A DNA stretch of 64,000 nt, from NCBI RefSeq assembly GCF_964355755.1, contig NC_092680.1, positions 19,753,001 through 19,817,000 on the forward strand, in the 5' to 3' direction. Of the stretch, positions 1 to 12,110 are shown one piece after another; the first letter of the stretch is position 1, and each line of letters begins with the position of its first letter. A program made the position numbers and the translations under genes. The stretch is from Antedon mediterranea (lineage: Eukaryota; Echinodermata; Crinoidea; Comatulida; Antedonidae). Under the pieces are notes generated by a model that searched no databases, was not told the DNA's origin, and worked only from the letters and a program-made list of their open reading frames with translations.

Positions 1-1082
1 GATTGTTTGACCTGATGTGTACAAAACTACTATGGACAAATTTGTATCAAGACTACTGAAATTAAACAAGTTGATAACTCTGCAGCAGCTTATCCTCACC
101 AATTTGCTTCCTGCCCAGGTTTGGAAAACACTACAGTATTTTAATGCAGCGTTGTTGTATCAATTGTACTGTCTTACTGTCGGGCTTCATCGAATTATGT
201 GCAACAAAACAGAAAAAAAAACAAGAATAGAGGCCACAATATACTGTATATTTCTACACATCATATTATATGAATGAGTTAACCACATTGGTGGCGCTGT
301 TTACAATAGTTGTAATTTCAGCTGGTTAGTCACAACACTCATTTGATATTGAATGATCCCGTAAGTCTTTGGAGACCTGATCGAGGGAAGGTAATTTCAC
401 GGCCTATTGGTTATCAGTTCATAATATTATTGGACAACCATGACCTGAGTTATATTCTGGGTCTTGCCTTCTGTAACGTTGTATATTTCATGTGTCTTAA
501 TGTACTCTGCTTCTCAACCGTATTTATCAATGGAATTATGGAATTACCGTTATAGATATTCATCATCTTTTACCGACAATTACAAAGAAAAGGAAAACAT
601 GGACATTATTTTAGAAGTTGTGACCTAACGGCAAGGATACAATTCATAAAACTACTATAAATTTAGAATTCAGTACTTTTTTTATACCAATGACATTAAA
701 AGACTAAATACAGAATGCTTCACTTATTTGTGATCAAAGTATTTCCATTCATTATTTTTATTAACGTTTTTTTTTATTGAATTCTTTACTGATTATTGTA
801 GCATATAAAAAATAAATGGAATTTCTAAAGTAGTTTGAAGGTGGTAGATATTAAAATATTTATTTCTATTTATTAAGTGACGATGCCAGTAACATGCTAA
901 ATGTTTTTTGGTAGGCCTATAGTTAAGAATTATTTAATGATATTTTGGGTGTATGTTGATTAAATAACACCTCGTTAGAGTTGAAAACAAATTCTGTTGG
1001 ATTTAATTCTTTTTCTGGGCATGTTCTCAAAATATTTAATTATGTAGAATAATTAAATGGAAAATTAAATACACACTTGTCA
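1..1082. other. AT-rich non-coding DNA
   Basis: No gene is recognised here. A short open stretch from about 32 to 118 on the + strand ends in CAG/GTTTGG and has coding-like codons, and a strong donor-like GTAAGT lies at about 361, but no convincing exon can be built from them. The rest is A/T-rich with homopolymer runs. Confidence 0.5.
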
Positions 1083-1222
1083 CGCACTGTCTACACTATC
1101 AAACTTTATGTGACAAAACAATGTGATGTGCCCATATATGGACATGATGATGTCATATCACTACCATATATGGTATATCACTACTACTCACTATACCATA
1201 TTTTGATAGTGTAGGCAGAGCT
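1083..1222. mobile_element. MITE, AGCTCTGTCTACAC family, copy 1
   Basis: The left end reads CTGTCTACACTATCAAACTT and the right end is its near reverse complement (TTTGATAGTGTAGGCAGAGCT). The interior carries the family motifs GTGATGTGCCCATATATGG and CATATCACTACCATATATGG. The same structure recurs at 7.5, 8.5, 37.0, 54.2, 60.5 and 61.7 kb. No transposase is encoded, so it is a non-autonomous element. Confidence 0.8.
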
Positions 1223-2435
1223 TTACATAACCAATAATATTGAACATAAACATTAAATTACATTAATGAAATGATAATGTATTAAATGTTATTAAAGAAC
1301 TAATTTTTTCAGTTGTATAATTTTTTTTTATGGGATAAAATTACTTGGACCATTAACTACAGTAATTAAATTATATTAAAAATCATTGATAGAATTGTGT
1401 ACATATAAACCTATCTAGTAAAATAAATTTAAAAAAAATAATATTTCATGTGAGTTCTTTTTTTCAAGCCTAAGTTTTTTTTCTTTGAATTTGAATACGG
1501 TAATGTTTTTGATTGATGTTTGAAGTTTTGTTGAATTGTCTGGAATATTAGAGAAATTGATTGACAGCCATGTGACCCCAATTTATCAACATGCATCTCC
1601 TTGCTACTTTTATAGTTCGAAACGTTGATCTTTCTTTGTCATTACATTTTATTTTGAAGTTATAAAGTAAACATCTTCTTATTCGTAAATAATTTTGTTA
1701 AAAAAAAAAGAATCTTCATGGAATTAATAATTGATTTTATTTATTGTAATATCATATCTTATTTATATCTATCAAAGTAATTAATAATATTGTTTTGGTC
1801 CAAACTGTCTATTTTAACTGGAGCATGTCTAATTATATTGTTTACGTTACGAGTCTCAATTACATAGTGTAAAAAAATAGTCGTATATAATTTACCTGGA
1901 CTGATAACAGTAAAATGTGTAAATTTTGTAACTGTAGACGAAATGGTGATTATCGTTCTGTTGTGAATTAGACATTGGATAAATACTATAATTCCCGTAA
2001 GGGAATGTACTACCCTAACTGCTCCTCAGTAACTTGTATCGGATATCATGCGTAATTAGCTACAGTAAAAATACACAATTGTCGTTTCTACACCACGTTT
2101 GTGTCTGTTATTGCAGATATAGCTAATGAACTTGAACGAATGTTGTTAGTATGAATTGCATCGACCAATCACATTTCAGATTGAAGTCGTAGAATGAGGT
2201 AGATACAAATTAACTGTTAAGTGTCGGATATGTTAGTACATTTTGTACATTAATATTCAAGAATATTTCCGAATTTGTAAATGTAAAGTTGTTTGGTTGT
2301 ATACCTACCAATTCCAGAATCTTTAATTCTAGTCTTAAATTGTGATCATTTCTATCTCAAAACTAAATACGAAGCCAACATGATGATTTTTTCCTCTTCT
2401 CTGGAAATAAAGGTTAGATGATGACAACATCTTTA
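1223..2435. other. AT-rich non-coding DNA with a dispersed repeat
   Basis: No gene is recognised. About 1610-1705 resembles 11728-11830: both contain TCATTA-ATTTTATTTT-AAAGTT followed by ATAGTAA/AAAGTAA and a terminal ATTCGT. This marks a low-copy dispersed repeat of unknown class. The remainder shows only A/T-rich sequence. Confidence 0.45.
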
Positions 2436-2510
2436 GTAATAATAATAATAATAAATTTGGTCTTTTTTAAAGTGCATAATGCATAAAGCCTCTATGCGCT
2501 TCACCTAACA
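2436..2510 (-). mobile_element. LINE/SINE 3' tail with (TTA)n
   Basis: On the - strand the sequence reads GCGCATAGAGGCTTTATGC, then a TTTAAAAAAGACC stretch, and ends in (TTA)n at 2436-2453. The AGAGG plus trinucleotide tail resembles the 3' end of the SINE at 52021-52333. It is a 5'-truncated copy with no coding potential. Confidence 0.5.
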
Positions 2511-2820
2511 TTTGCATGAAAACATGAATTTAATTAAATCCTTTATATAGAATGTATTTGTATTTAGGTTTTACCATAGATTTTCCAAGAGGTGATTTTC
2601 TCATTCTTGTTGTAAATATTGCAGTCTAATTGCTTGTTTCATTATTCAAAGAAAGCGAACTCTCGTTACCGCTACCCATCTTTATACTGTCGTTAGTTTT
2701 AGATTTGTTTCATGTAACAATAATTACCCACTAAGCCAAATTCTAAATATAGAAATTACTTTCAAGATATTCTATCCTATACAATTTGTTTTAATCAGAA
2801 CCAAACATTAAACTAGATTT

Positions 2821-2843
2821 GAACTCGTCACTTTGACGAGTTC
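2821..2843. repeat. Perfect 10-bp hairpin
   Basis: GAACTCGTCA and TGACGAGTTC form a perfect inverted repeat separated by three bases. A CG-rich segment follows (TTCGGGTTATCCGCGC). It lies at the left edge of the 3.0-3.8 kb repeat and may be one end of the same element. Confidence 0.55.
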
Positions 2844-3070
2844 GGGTTATCCGCGCAAACGCAACATGCACATACGTTTTAAATATATGAACGGCAACAA
2901 TTATTATGCCATCCTATGACATGAAATAAATATGTTTACAGTGCTGAATTGTACCTATTTTGTATCATACAGCATATTACAGTATTTACAGAATACACTG
3001 TATATGTTATATACAGTGTAGCGTAGACGAAATTACGAGACCCATCTTTTAAATCCAATTATTAACACGA

Positions 3071-3800
3071 TGACGTTATCAAATTGACATATAAAGATAA
3101 CTATTTTAGAAGATAATTATCTAAATAATTACATTAATACAAATTTGAAGAATTTTGGGCACGTACAAGTGAGATGCGCTCTCGTTTGCAAGAGATAAAA
3201 ATATGACTTTTTGGATTCAACTGGCCATATGATGACGTCATGACATCAGAAAGACAATATTTGTATATGAATTCATATCTACAATTCAACAACTTTTATA
3301 ATAAGTTTTAATCATGCACGTCACTTTTTATTCTGACGAGCTATAACAGATTAAAATTTACTGTAAAAATGAAAATAGGTGACCCAAGTTATTTACATTT
3401 TTTGACATGATGAAGTCATAAAAATTAAAATATTTTTAACTCATGCGAGAGATAGTTGATTGACGTAGACAATATTAAAATCTCAGGGGAAATGGAATAG
3501 GTATAAGCGAGATGCGCTCTATTTAATGTGATGAGCAATAACGAAAAGTAAAAAATCCTATATTTTACATTTGTGTGGCCATACGATGACGTCATAACAT
3601 CCGAGAGGTAAAAATTCTGCATGAATTCATATCTACAACTTATCGTCTTGCATAATAAGTTAAAAAAATTGGGGGTCACCTTTGATGCGAGGAGCTATAA
3701 TAGATTCAAAATTGGTATTATTTTGACAATATTTTATAAATTTTTCAACTAAAACATGCGCAAACGGTCTAAATCAACATGTTCGTATGACGTCATTTTA
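3071..3800. repeat. Degenerate tandem repeat with periodic TGACGTCA palindromes
   Basis: Two diverged copies of a roughly 350-bp unit are visible. GAGATGCGCTCT occurs at about 3171 and 3510, GAATTCATATCTACAA at about 3269 and 3623, and GAGCTATAA-AGATT at about 3340 and 3690. TGACGTCA or one-mismatch versions occur at 3071, 3233, 3411, 3587 and 3788, so the unit may itself be a dimer of about 175 bp. No gene is seen. Confidence 0.65.
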
Positions 3801-4764
3801 ATTTTAAATGATATCAATCTTTTTTAAAATGAAAATAATAAAATCTGCAATCATCTTTACTTGCCTAGCGTTCTCTATAAGATAGTTGTAGTATAATAAC
3901 TAAAACGTCAAGACATTCTCAACCATACTTTATTTTCTTTTGGAACCACATAGTGTACTGCAAACCTAACTGTACTACTACTAACTAGCCCAATCAAAAG
4001 CTCCCCAATATTGCAGGACACATATGTCTGGTTTTAGGAAGGTTGAGTAATTTATTTAAAATTTAGGACCTGTCCCTCTTTTCAAATTCTGCATCTGCCA
4101 TTGATTTAATTAGTGACCATCAATATGGAACCTTTTTTCTAACAATGAAGTTATAAGCACTTCCATTTACTACAAATGGTAAATTGACTTAGCCAGGACA
4201 AGGAAGACTAGCAAAACATACCCCATCTATCGCTACCAGATTTTCTGCTTTGTGTTTTTACATGGTCATTATAATTAATCTGCTATCCATATTTATTTTG
4301 GGCTACAGCAGATCAGTGAAGGCCCCAATCCCTTGACCTTTCGAGACAGGCTTGCTATGATTGGTGCATGTTGTATGATCTTAATTAGTATACAGTAAAC
4401 AAACTATAAATCAGTTTGATAGAGGTGTTATGTGACATGGGTAAACAGATTAATTAGCAAGGTGCTGACCTCAATCTTGTTATGATTGACAGCTAGACAT
4501 CTTGGAATCCAGGTCAAAGATTTTGTTACCAACAAAAATAACTATTTTTCACATCAACCTTACTGTAAAGGTAAAATGATATGGACTATTACATTTATCT
4601 AGATATGCTTGCATGGAAATGTAGCTGGAGACACAGTGATCAGTTTTAACAGTATAATTTTTTTTTGTAAATAAATTAATTATTCAACTTAATTAACCCA
4701 ATCAATTGCCCTTTGGAACCAAATTTCTTTATTTCTTAATTTATATCGTTATTTAGCAAGGAGT
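3801..4764. other. Non-coding; hAT-like end at about 4068-4106
   Basis: No gene is recognised. On the - strand, 4106-4068 reads CAATGGCAGATGCAGAATTT and then a purine-rich run. This resembles the CAGTGGCGGATCCAGAATTT type of terminal sequence common in hAT-derived MITEs. No matching opposite end was found, so it is probably a fragment. Confidence 0.35.
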
Positions 4765-4990
4765 GGAGTTGTGGCTTGGTGGTTATGATGCTTGGCTACC
4801 ACTCCAAGGGTTCAAGTCCCGTCACATGTCAGGATTTTTTCAAAGGACCAAATTACAACTCTACTCCCAAAAACTTGTAATAAGACTTTGTTTATGTAGA
4901 GCATCTTGTATATATGTTGTCTCTTGTGAACCTCTGAGGGTTCCTAATAGCTGGATGGATCACCCTCAATAAGTAAATAAATAAATAGTA
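4765..4990 (+). mobile_element. tRNA-derived SINE (family 2)
   Basis: The head has an internal RNA polymerase III promoter. Box A is TGGCTTGGTGG at 4772-4782 and box B is GGTTCAAGTCC at 4809-4819, with seven acceptor-stem-like bases before box A. A tRNA-unrelated body follows, and the element ends in (AAAT)n at about 4970-4987. Its length of about 225 bp is typical of SINEs. The 3' extension and AT-rich tail make a functional tRNA gene unlikely. Confidence 0.75.
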
Positions 4991-6756
4991 TGTTTGCATT
5001 CCATCCAGTGGCGGATCTATGATTTTAAAATGGAATCAAATGTCATATCTTTTGCATTATAATGTTCAAAATTATGTTGGAGGTGTGGGAGGTGCCCCAG
5101 AGCAGTTGAGCACCATTTTGATCCACTTATGACTATGTGCCAACAACAAGACACAGTGTACTAGTCTTTGCAATACACCTATTTAAATTAAAAACATAAA
5201 AACCTATTACCAAAACAGGAAAAATGACGATTAATGAAATCAGACTTTAAATAGGCCATTTTGCAGTTGTAATAAAGCTATTCACTTCTGTAAAAAAAAT
5301 AAATACAAACAAATTATTTCACTTATAAAAAGACAATTAAATTACATTTTTTCAGGTAAATATTGTTTTTTTCAATCCAGTTTTTGATGTAAGTGAATAA
5401 CTATTACCTGACATTGAAATGGCATATCCAACAACAAATTAAAAAAAAAACATTTGGGGGACAATATATCTTTAATAACTTGTTAAAGATTGGTCAGTTG
5501 AAAGCAGTCTGGACATTCCATTTATATCATCATGATTGATTTAATGTCTACATATAGCACTTGACAAATTGATCATATTACCTGTTGTAAGATTTAGGTT
5601 GGTTGATAGGTTAAGAGTTTGTATAGACAACCAGGTCAGCTTGTTACTTCTTGCTGGATTTAAGGGTCTGTACCTCCATAGATTTTGACTATTCATTTAA
5701 GGACTTGTTCAGATGGTTTTAATATGATGTGTACAGGCGTGGATTTAAACAGGCTTTAGCCCCTCCCCTCCCCCTAAAAATTGTTCAGCCATGTCTAATA
5801 AAACAATGACTATTTATGTTTTTCTGCAACCAGACGGATCGTTTTTATTGGGATCTGTTTAAATTAGCGGAGAACAAATGCGAGGATGTGGTGGTTGGTG
5901 TAAAAAGAATCAGCCTTACTAAAATTTACAAATGCACATGCTATGAGCAGATATTTGTTTGACAAATGTCTCATACAATCCCACATGACATGAAAGAAAA
6001 TGAAAAGCTCATCTTTATTTTCCACATTATTATAAGTCTTGTTTGATAATAGAAATATAGAATTTCAAATTAATTATATGGTTTGAATTGAATAACATTG
6101 AGATGATAGCCTTTCTTATTAGTTGCTCTAGTTGTATGCTGAATGAATGATAACAGACACTATCTTCATAGACAGTTAAATAACACTATGGATAATCCTC
6201 CTTATTTGTTAATTGATAGATTTATGAAATTGTGCATTCAAATTTAGGTCACATTTAAATCACAGTCTCCTTAATATGTTATTTCCATTAAGGTTGTTAA
6301 CAGTGTATTTGTATTATATGTTCTCTGGCCAACCACCATTTGTTATTGCTCTGATGTCATCAAACTTTAGACCAATCAGTATTAAGTATGTGTTCAATAC
6401 CTTTTATAATTGAAAACATTTTTCTAGTAAGCACAGAAATGTTCTTGATCGTTCATGCATGAACTTTTGCTAATTTGTTGAAGATAAAATTCTGTCTGGA
6501 TGATGTAATTGCTAAAAAAAACTGGTCTCTGATTTCCCTGATTGATGACATGTTTGCTGCCCTCAATAGTACTGTAGGTTTGTAATCATTTCATCAACAT
6601 GCTGTACACATGTTATTTGTGTTGATGAATTTACAGAAAATATGTCTTTCAATTAATCTTGTGTGAAAGTAGGTATACCTACATATATTTGATGAAGGGC
6701 TAGTCTTGCCTGAAAGCTCTGCTAATATTTCTGGCTGTTTTACATTTTTATTTAGC
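4991..6756. other. Non-coding DNA with transposon fragments
   Basis: At 5009 a hAT-like end is visible (CAGTGGCGGATCTATGATTT). About 5266-5350 is an inverted relative of 32745-32830: both contain TATTCACTTCTGTAAAAAAA and ATTATTTCACTTATA. A pyrimidine-rich patch lies at 5758-5780. No gene is recognised. Confidence 0.45.
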
Positions 6757-7158
6757 TGTTTGCTTATTTTATCTTGTATCTCCATTGAGATCCAGCCACT
6801 GATACCCACAGCATTTTCATTTTCAGTGCTTATTTTATTTTGTATCTCCATTGAGATCCAGCCACTGATACCCACAGCATTGTCATTTTTTCAGTGCTTA
6901 TTTTATTTTGTATCTCCAGTGAGATCCAGCCACTGATACCCACAGCATTGTCATTTTCAGTGCTTATTTTATTTTGTATCTCCATTGAGATCCAGCCACT
7001 GATACCCACAGCATTGTCATTTTCAGTGCTTATTTTATTTTGTATCTCCATTGAGATCCAGCCACTGATACCCACAGCATTGTCATTTTCAGTGCTTATT
7101 TTATTTTGTATCTCCATTGAGATCCAGTCACTGATGCCCACAGCATTGTCATATTTTT
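6757..7158. repeat. 66-bp minisatellite, six copies
   Basis: Units beginning TGTATCTCCATTGAGATCCA start at 6775, 6841, 6909, 6975, 7041 and 7107, with a period of 66 bp (68 once). Because 66 is divisible by three and the unit lacks stops in some frames, both strands show long repetitive open frames. The frames lack any sign of a gene around them, so they are treated as a by-product of the repeat. Confidence 0.9.
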
Positions 7159-7526
7159 CCGTAATTTGCCTTTTGGACCTACATATTTGTTGATATTTTA
7201 TATTTCTTGTCGCTGGTGGTAAATGATAACAAGTTTTTGGACTGTATTGTCCCCCAAGCCCATTGAAACATTTAACCAGTCATTATTTCAACGATTAACA
7301 TTATAAATCCCCTGGACATTTTTTTGACAATTTTCCATCTTATACCTGCTCAAGCCTGTCCTTTTTAAGATAAATGTAATAGCCTAAAGATATAGCTAGC
7401 AGGGTTAACAAAGGTTCAACATTCGTAATATTCAATGCATATGCAATTAATAGTGTGTATATTAAGAGTTCAATAACATGTGCCTACCTGTCAAGATTAA
7501 TATATGTGGATCTGGTGATAGTCTAA

Positions 7527-7732
7527 AGCTCTGTCTACACTATCAAACTAGTGTGATGTGCTCAAATATGGTAGTGATATGCTCAAATATGGTAGTGATA
7601 TGCTCAAATATGGTAGTGATATGCTCGAATATGGTAGTGATAAATGCTCAAATATGGTATGGTAGTGAAATGATATCATCATATATGGGCACTTCACATT
7701 GTTTTTCTCAAAGTTTGATAGTGGACAGAGCT
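7527..7732. mobile_element. MITE, AGCTCTGTCTACAC family, copy 2 (expanded)
   Basis: The left end is AGCTCTGTCTACACTATCAA and the right end is GATAGTGGACAGAGCT. Both are flanked by TAA (7524-7526 and 7733-7735), consistent with a 3-bp target-site duplication. The interior has five copies of a unit of about 20 bp (TGCTCAAATATGGTAGTGATA), which makes this the longest copy in the window. Confidence 0.88.
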
Positions 7733-8490
7733 TAAGAGGCATAGGGTGGTTTCAGACTATGCACTTGTTTCTGCTGCATTGTTAACCCGTTAATTTAAAA
7801 ATAGACTAAAAATAAAATAATAATTATAAAAACTGCATTTCTGCTAAATATGTGCTTCCAAATAACCATTTAAATTAGTGTTGGTCATTGAGAAAAAATG
7901 TTAGCATTATCCAAAATGTATGTATGCAGGCGGTCAAACATCCAAGATGCTACAGTTGTTGGTCAACAGCGGTCAATCGAATAACCTACACTTATTTAAT
8001 AAAGTCAATGTGACAAGTATCTGACCTACACGTTAAATATCGGGCCGGTCTATCCATGCTATCAACGGCTCAATATGACAACAACATGACTTAGACGTTT
8101 AAATATCGGGCCGGTCCAGCTACGCTATATCACATTATCATCGGCTAAATAAAGCGATTGGGACAAGCACCTGACGAATACGCTCAAATAAAGGCCCCCT
8201 ACGCCATCAATGATAGCGTCAGTAATTTCTACTCATGTCTGTTGTTAATTTGGTTTTTCATAGAACATACCTACTCCGCAGGAGTTAAACATTGATGATT
8301 AAAATAACATTATACATGAGTAACATTCCTGTCTTTCACATTCATCATTTTGAGTAATAAAACCTTGTTTCATAACAAGAACTACTGTATACCATATTGA
8401 ATCAATAATACTAATCGATAAAGACATTCAAATATTCATGTTTCTAATGAATAATATAAATACTGTTTGAGAATATTTTATAAATTTTTT

Positions 8491-8613
8491 TTTGACAAAA
8501 AAAGTGTGATGTGCCTAAATATGGTAGTGATATGCTTAAATATGGTAGTGATATGACATCATCATGTCCATATATGGGCACATCACATGAAGTTTGATAG
8601 TGTAGACAGAGCT
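8491..8613. mobile_element. MITE, AGCTCTGTCTACAC family, copy 3 (left end lost)
   Basis: The right end GATAGTGTAGACAGAGCT is intact and followed by TAA. The left terminal repeat is replaced by a T-run before GACAAAAAAAGTGTGATGTG. Two internal AAATATGGTAGTGATATG units are present. Confidence 0.75.
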
Positions 8614-8864
8614 TAAGTTTGAAGTGATCTCTTCTAATTACTAATTAAAACGAGGGAAGAGTGAGCACTACTAAAACATTACAAAGTGCATTTTCAATTA
8701 GAAACCTTAATGTTGTTGGCCTATAATAATAATATCCTGGATTAATATAGCACCTAAAGTTGTGCAACCTCTAAGCGCTGAACATTATTACTCCAGTCAT
8801 TTTTTTTTATTAAACACACTCCCATAATACAGCCACTAATCAGCATAAAGGTGTGTCTTGATCT

Positions 8865-9238
8865 TTCATTTCATTTTTCATTTCATTTCTTTATTCGACA
8901 ACAAGCGGTCCAGGGGTTGCGACAGCAACAGAGCGCCATAACACATTTGTGTCCGCAACCCCTGTAACATACAACTTAATACAAGTTAAAAATGAATATA
9001 AAATATACAGAATATATAAAAAATTTAATTAATTTGTATTACTGTGTTACACAATTTAAAATACACCTATACAATTAAAATAAATTTAGCGTTGATCAAG
9101 CAGATATTTTTTCAATTTCGACAGGAAATTTTTAAAAGGAAGAGTAACTGCTTGATCTTTGATTATGGAGGGTAGTGATGACCATATAACAGGAAAATTG
9201 TTGATAGACGAATATTTTAAAGTATCGGTACGTGCAAA
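8865..9238 (-). mobile_element. 5'-truncated LINE inserted in a SINE
   Basis: Read on the - strand, this segment has the last 50 codons of a reverse-transcriptase ORF, a 3' UTR containing CGCAACCCCTGGACCGCTTG, and a tail ending AATAAAGAAATGAAATGAAA. Presence of SINE sequence on both sides dates it as younger than the SINE copy. It is strongly 5'-truncated, as is typical of LINE copies. Confidence 0.75.
9086..9238 (-). pseudogene. C-terminal fragment of a LINE ORF2
   Basis: Fifty codons are open up to a TAA at 9086-9088. The peptide has the pattern VIWSSLPSIIKDQ, then TLPFKNFLSKLKKYLLDQR and the stop. This matches the usual C-terminus of Jockey/CR1-like ORF2 proteins (WNSLP, about 10-15 residues, then SxxxFKxxLKxxLL). 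The catalytic domains are absent, so it cannot be functional. It is not the same family as the LINE at 62-64 kb, whose C-terminus and tail differ. Confidence 0.65.
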
Positions 9239-9709
9239 AGGGTTTCATTTATACACCTGGGTGGAGAGAGGCAAATATAGCTAAAGAATCTTTCCTAAGG
9301 ATACAAGCAATGCGTCGAGAGTTGGATTCGAAACTCGATCTCTCTCACGATGCGTAGTCGAACGTCCAACATACACTGCGCCACATGCCCTATGCTCTAT
9401 TCTGATCAGTCTTTTGGTTTAATACATTATTATCTTATACTGTATCTTATTTTAAAATGTATTATAAATGTTTTCTTAATTTGTAATGTATATTCTTGAT
9501 TACATTTTACAATTTCCTCTTGTTTTTCCTTTAAATTTTCAAGAATATCCCCTGCTGGATGTGGCGTTTGATTGGTTTACTTGCGTAGGTTAATGTTACA
9601 TGAGCTGTTCACATAATCATTCCATGATAAACTAATGAGGATTACTATCAAGGTTGCATTTCAGCTTATGTTTGAAACCTACAAAAACATCCAAACAAAA
9701 TTGAGATTA

Positions 9710-10150
9710 TACCGTAAATCTTCTAATAGTAACCCTCCTAATAGTAACCCCCCCCCCTCCCCTTCTAATAGTAACCCACCTTATAAGTCAATCTATAATA
9801 ATAACCCACTACTCTAATAGTAACCCATGGGGGTTACTATTAGAGTCACAAAAACTTGAAAATGAGGAGATAATGCATGTTGATCTCGAGAGTCGGGGAG
9901 GATTGAGTGTTTTTGAGTTTATAAAATAAAGTTAGAGTTCAACCAAATTTGTTTATTCGTACTGTTTTATTATTTTGCTATGAGTTGCTGACCGGGAAAG
10001 TTAGGAGGTGGGTTACTATTTTCAGGTGCCTAATTTAAGATTAGTAATAGTAACCCACTACTCTAATAGTAAACCCACTTTAATTGTAACCCACCCTAAA
10101 AAACAATCAAAGAATAATAACCCAGGGTTACAATTAGAAGATTTACGGTA
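9710..10150. mobile_element. DNA-transposon-like element with 26-bp TIRs
   Basis: The left end TACCGTAAATCTTCTAATAG is mirrored at the right end (reverse complement TACCGTAAATCTTCTAATTG). The outermost TA on each side could be a TA target duplication, as in Tc1/mariner. The interior is filled with repeats of CTAATAGTAACCC in both orientations. No transposase is present, so it is a non-autonomous element of about 440 bp. Confidence 0.75.
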
Positions 10151-12079
10151 ATCATTTATTTTAATGATTTATAAGGGCCTGTTTCTATTGAGCAAGATAA
10201 TACAGTTTTAAAAATCATATTTTTGAAATAACATTATCTTAAATATATGGTTTTAAAAATTTATTTCGGTTTCGACCATCAAAACTGGTTTTAGAAACAG
10301 TTGGTCCAGTAGAGAAAATCCTGCTGAACCCCAAGTTATTATGAATACTAGCTCTACACATGGACATAATGATGGAAATAAGTTAATACTGTATTACCAA
10401 AAAGATAAATATTTTGCCACATATATGGCATTTCATACTTATAATACTTGAGCTCACTTTCTAGAAAAAATCAAAATGCTGACTGGTGGACTACCCACCA
10501 TAAGAAAAGACAATAAATACAGACTTGGTCCAGTGGTATCCTTAAGCTTGTCCATTCAAATCATTGTTTTTCAGTACAAATTACTTATTTTTTTTATTCA
10601 TAACTGTATATTTTTGTTATATGTAGACAGTAGTGCACAAACGCAACCTACATTTAACATTTTCTTACCACATAAAAATAGAAAATTAATAATAGCTTTA
10701 TTTGATCGTGGGAGCAAAAATTTTGATATAAACAATCTTGGTTGAGTGAAATAAAGTACACTATGCTCTCCATGTTGTTAGATGCTATCGTTGTTTGTTC
10801 ATTACATTTCCATGGTAACTCCATGAATGACAGAGGGTGTATATTATGCCCTACAGAAATAAGTTTTTAATAGTTTGATTTAATTAGTATATCTGATGTT
10901 GTGGTGTTGTGTTACACCTTTCTAGACAGCTGATTATATCATGAATTTAATTATTTGATCCAATTACCATTTTTCTGCATAACTTTTTTTAGAATTGGTG
11001 TAGTCTGAATTTGGGAGTTTCTTTATGAAAGAGAAAATAATTAATATTAATGTAATAAATCATTATGGAAAAGTTCATGTTCATCCTATCCAATCTTATA
11101 TTTTTTTATATATTGATTTCAATAAAGATTAATATATATATATATACATATCCTATAACATAGAGATCCACATTACAAATAAACAAAACAAGGGTAGGCC
11201 TAAAGATGGAAACACACATTGAGAATTCATCATTTCAATTTATTTGAGTATTTTTAAAAACCTGATGTATATTAGGTTAGTTTACATATTATAATTGTTG
11301 GTTTGGAAAAAAGAACATTTCTAAAAACTGATGTATATACGTCATTATAATTTATATACAAAAGCGTCAATAAAAAATAACATTGACAAATGGGTGGTAC
11401 TTACTGTTAAAGGAGAACAATTTTTAAAATAGTTAACACAACAAGGGTATCATAGGAGAACATTCTAAATCATGACATCAGTCCTACTGATACAGTCAAT
11501 TATTTCAAATTTTGTCTAAGTGCAATCTAAATGTGATTGTTTAATTAATGAAATGTTATGGATAAAATAGTTGAAACCGTCACTTAACAAAACCAAAATG
11601 ACTCAATCAAAGCCAAATTATTTAACAATTAACGAGAGCAGGAGCTTATCTTTTTAGTCTTTGTTATTAATTGTTTATAGTATTTTCTGTCACCCTTTGG
11701 TGCTTTGTTAATTTTACTCATTTGTTCTTGTGAATTGTTCTGAAACGACAATCTTTTTTGTCATTAAATTTTATTTTAAAGTTTTATAGTAAGCGTCTAT
11801 TAATTCGTTAGTTATAATAGAAAAAGGAAAAGTTCAAATTATTATTCCTGCCAAACAAAAATTCATGAGGAAGAAAAAGACAGTACCTGCAGTACATCTA
11901 AAAATGAAATCAGGCTTTGGTTCACATTAATTAACATTCGGATCACATGAATTAGTATAGGTTATCTTGCACATTGTGGCTTTGGTATGATGAGTATTGT
12001 GGTTGTTGTGGGCTTTGGTTTACCTTAATGCACTTTTGTCTAGACTGTATTCATCACTGACATGTGCATCATTTATATA
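10151..12079. other. AT-rich non-coding DNA
   Basis: No gene is recognised. An open stretch at 10476-10745 begins with a coding-like MLTGGLPTIRKDNKYRLG but soon becomes low-complexity hydrophobic sequence. A (TA)n microsatellite lies at about 11131-11147. The 11728-11830 segment is the partner of the dispersed repeat at 1610-1705. Confidence 0.45.
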
Positions 12080-12081
12080 AC

Positions 12082-12110
12082 AGGGGCGTATCCAGGATTT
12101 TTCAACATAA
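12082..12110 (+). mobile_element. hAT-like terminal fragment
   Basis: CAGGGGCGTATCCAGGATTT is a form of terminal sequence widely seen at hAT-derived MITE ends in animals. No inverted partner was found nearby, so only one end or a decayed copy remains. Confidence 0.4.

Larger units (their letters stand above)
8724..9390 (-). mobile_element. tRNA-derived SINE (family 1), split by a LINE insertion
   Basis: The two halves, 8724-8864 and about 9239-9390, align with the uninterrupted SINE at 52021-52333. The left half carries the (ATT)n tail, CCTGGATTAATATAG and CCTCTAAGCGCTGAAC. The right half carries TTTATACACCTGG and the tRNA-like head, with box B GTTTCGAATCC at 9324-9334 and the head end at 9390. 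The break falls after GTGTCTTGATCT. Confidence 0.8.

Noticed and set aside
4765-4835. tRNA gene on the + strand
   Set aside because: The tRNA-like part lacks a convincing 3' acceptor stem and is followed by a SINE body and an (AAAT)n tail.
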